Source of the DNA: Blastomussa wellsi
Taxonomy: Eukaryota; Cnidaria; Anthozoa; Scleractinia; Plerogyridae
NCBI GenBank assembly: GCA_947652115.1
Contig: OX393562.1
Span: 1,873,794 to 1,937,793 of the forward strand
Reading direction: 5' to 3'
DNA length: 64,000 bases
The notes under the pieces are model-generated. The model saw only the letters and a list, made by a program, of their open reading frames with translations, was not told the origin of the DNA and did no database searches. The first letter of the stretch is position 1, and each line of letters opens with the position of its first letter. Position numbers and translations under genes: made by a program. Shown piece by piece: positions 62,267-64,000 of the stretch.

Positions 62267-63184
62267 TTATAACTTAGAAGCTTTTGAAATCAGATAATGT
62301 TTCAAGCAAAAGTCAGTAAAACTATCGACTTCCTTGAGATATTCTTCAGGGTAATTCTTAAAATGTTGAACATGATCTGAAACATCCCAACATTTTGAAA
62401 ACACCTTGTTGTTTTTTTTCTTGTGTGCATCAATAAAAACTTCCACATCCCCATAAGGGGCCAATGGGTCTGTTTTACAGAAAAGAAATAATTCTGGACA
62501 TCCCAGGGGCGAGGAAATGGTGTCTGGTATAAGGCGTTTTATATATGGGTTAAACAAAACCACTGGTGGAACGACAAAAGCCAGTCCAACCCAAAGAGGG
62601 ACCTTAATTAAGGGATTTGGGATGGCTTCTAGGAGTAAGGAATGTATACCTTTCAAACCTTGTATGGTGGGAAAACGAGGACAACTGTCAAAAATACAGC
62701 CCATGACGTCAATTGAATTGAAATGCTTCTGCCCTGGAGTAGATATTGCTTGTCTTATGAAGTAATACAAATTAAATCCCCCCATGCTAAAGGCATACAG
62801 GATGAAAGGCTGGTCTTGTTGTGATTTCATTTCAGCAAATATATCCAACAATTCCACACTGATCTTCTTGACTCTGCCCATACGCAGAAAAGTGTTGAAT
62901 GGGTTTGCAGGTATTCTCACAGTATCAAAGCCCTTCTGCTCAAATATTTCACTGTATTTTGCCAGGTGTTTATCTTGCGCACCGTTCCAGCCAAGGAGAG
63001 CCACAACTGGATTTCTGCTTGCACTGTCTTTTCCCGCTCTAGTGACAATGGCACCAATCTTTTTGCACTTGGCTTGAAAATGGACAGAATCACTCATTGT
63101 TCTCCGGTGAGGCACTGGCATAAATTTCTGAAATATTTGACGTAGTGTAAGATACTTCTCGGATCTCAGAGGTATGAGTGTCAT
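62267..63184 (-). CDS. TMEM53/DUF829 alpha/beta hydrolase-like protein, copy 2 (305 aa)
   Basis: ATG 63,184 is the start. It has the same length, motifs and likely catalytic residues as 55,453-56,370 (AFSMGG, FCKTDPLAPYGD, SDHVQH). Most differences cluster in residues 44-61 (AIVTRAGKDSASRNPVV against AVITRAGTQGASRNPIV), with a few singles such as VEVF for VQAF and LIS for LTS. Both copies are intact, so the duplication is recent or both are under selection. Upstream non-coding sequence is also shared, so both copies probably share regulation. Confidence 0.88.
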   Translation of the reverse strand: MTLIPLRSEKYLTLRQIFQKFMPVPHRRTMSDSVHFQAKCKKIGAIVTRAGKDSASRNPVVALLGWNGAQDKHLAKYSEIFEQKGFDTVRIPANPFNTFLRMGRVKKISVELLDIFAEMKSQQDQPFILYAFSMGGFNLYYFIRQAISTPGQKHFNSIDVMGCIFDSCPRFPTIQGLKGIHSLLLEAIPNPLIKVPLWVGLAFVVPPVVLFNPYIKRLIPDTISSPLGCPELFLFCKTDPLAPYGDVEVFIDAHKKKNNKVFSKCWDVSDHVQHFKNYPEEYLKEVDSFTDFCLKHYLISKASKL

Positions 63185-64000
63185 AGCCACAAGATATTAC
63201 TTACGTCAATCCGAAATGTTCTTTATCTGAAAAAAATAATACCAAAAACAACGTTATACTTACTTTTTGTAAATAACAGTTTTCCTAGCTACTGAATCAA
63301 CAACTCGTTAAAAAGAAAGTCAAAAAATTAAAAAGAAAAATCACATCATCGAACATCAAGTGTCTTTAGCAGAGAGAGACCCTCTACAAAAAGGGGACCC
63401 AACCTAAAATAGATTATTACATGGCCGCGTGGATATACAAAATTTCTCTTTAAGTGTTGGAAGATATTTCACAAGCATCTCCAAGCGGCCATGTAATGCA
63501 ACAACAACAACAGCTTTATTTATCCCTTATTCAAATTAAATTCAATTACATAGTGACATTACATAATAATTAAATTAAAAATAAGGGTAACTGAAAACCT
63601 GAAATAGCTATAAATGCCAGGTTGCCAGTTAATTATATATGTATTACAATTTGAAGTCGGTAGCTAACTAAAGTAAACACACACAGAAACATTAAATACA
63701 ACAAAAGAAAATAAGGAGATTAACATTGAATAAATTATACGACTGCATTAACCTACGGCTATTTGCCTAGAAACACCGGAATATTGTTTTGAAGTCATTA
63801 GCAAATTTCATTTCTATTTATTCTATTTATTATATAAACACCAAAGAACTTCCAAACCTTTTCACTTGCTGGGAAGGGTGCGATTTATTACATAACCATA
63901 GCAACGGAGATATCTTCACATGTGAAGATATCATGTTTTCACGCGAAAGTTCACCTTTTCACTGCTGTTTATATACCGTATTTATTCGCCTACAAGCCGA
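63185..64000. other. 5' region of TMEM53-like copy 2, with a new element start at the edge
   Basis: It matches 56,371-57,133 (LINE tail, 24-bp palindrome at 63,909-63,932) with a 27-bp indel near 63,600. From about 63,973, TACCGTATTTATTCG replaces the sequence found in copy 1 and resembles the end of an element such as the one at 44,563. Confidence 0.6.

Larger units (their letters stand above)
60950..63972. repeat. Tandem segmental duplication, copy 2
   Basis: Collinear with 54,345-57,140, broken by insertions at 61,188-61,672, about 61,743-62,053 and from about 63,973. Confidence 0.9.

Overview
The window looks like animal nuclear DNA, most likely from a cnidarian such as a coral or anemone. 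It is AT-rich, with intron-split secreted and receptor genes, many short palindromic transposons and LINE tails, and one large viral-type transposon. The species cannot be read from the sequence; cnidarian is an inference from the gene families.

Region 1 (1-3,860) carries the last two exons of a fibrinogen-related (FReD) lectin gene, its intron with a TCTG microsatellite, and a retrotransposon tail ending in (ATT)n.

Region 2 (about 3,863-19,640) is a complete Polinton/Maverick (adintovirus-type) element of about 15.8 kb. It has identical 253-bp terminal inverted repeats (TIRs) and a short direct repeat GCTTC(A) at both junctions. It encodes a protein-primed family B DNA polymerase, a DDE integrase, an A32/FtsK-like packaging ATPase, a candidate double-jelly-roll capsid protein, a candidate penton-like protein, a large coiled-coil membrane protein and a set of small membrane and zinc-binding proteins. 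At its left end are two tandem F-box-like zinc proteins. I found no maturation protease. No reading frame I recognise is broken, so the insertion looks recent. Three features stand out. Each TIR contains a nearly perfect 124-nt hairpin. The TIRs supply the same upstream region, start codon and first 11 codons to both terminal genes. Two small proteins carry PSAP and PPxY motifs like those that recruit ESCRT or Nedd4.

Region 3 (19,650-26,000) holds a second FReD gene for which all four coding exons can be assembled with compatible phases: signal peptide plus PAN/apple, EGF, then two FReD exons. Its last two exons lie in a direct duplication of region 1 (1-2,314 matches 23,779-26,004). The Polinton therefore sits between two lectin paralogs.

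Region 4 (26,000-54,300) is gene-poor. It has a single-exon class A GPCR (36,603-37,715, minus), a 75-bp minisatellite, tRNA-derived SINEs, LINE tails and several foldback MITE families, some present twice.

Region 5 (54,300-64,000) holds two nearly identical intact TMEM53/DUF829 hydrolase genes on the minus strand in a tandem duplication. Between them are Penelope-like fragments, including a perfect 69-bp inverted repeat around a hammerhead-like core, and a broken LINE reverse transcriptase. The second copy has MITE insertions that the first lacks.
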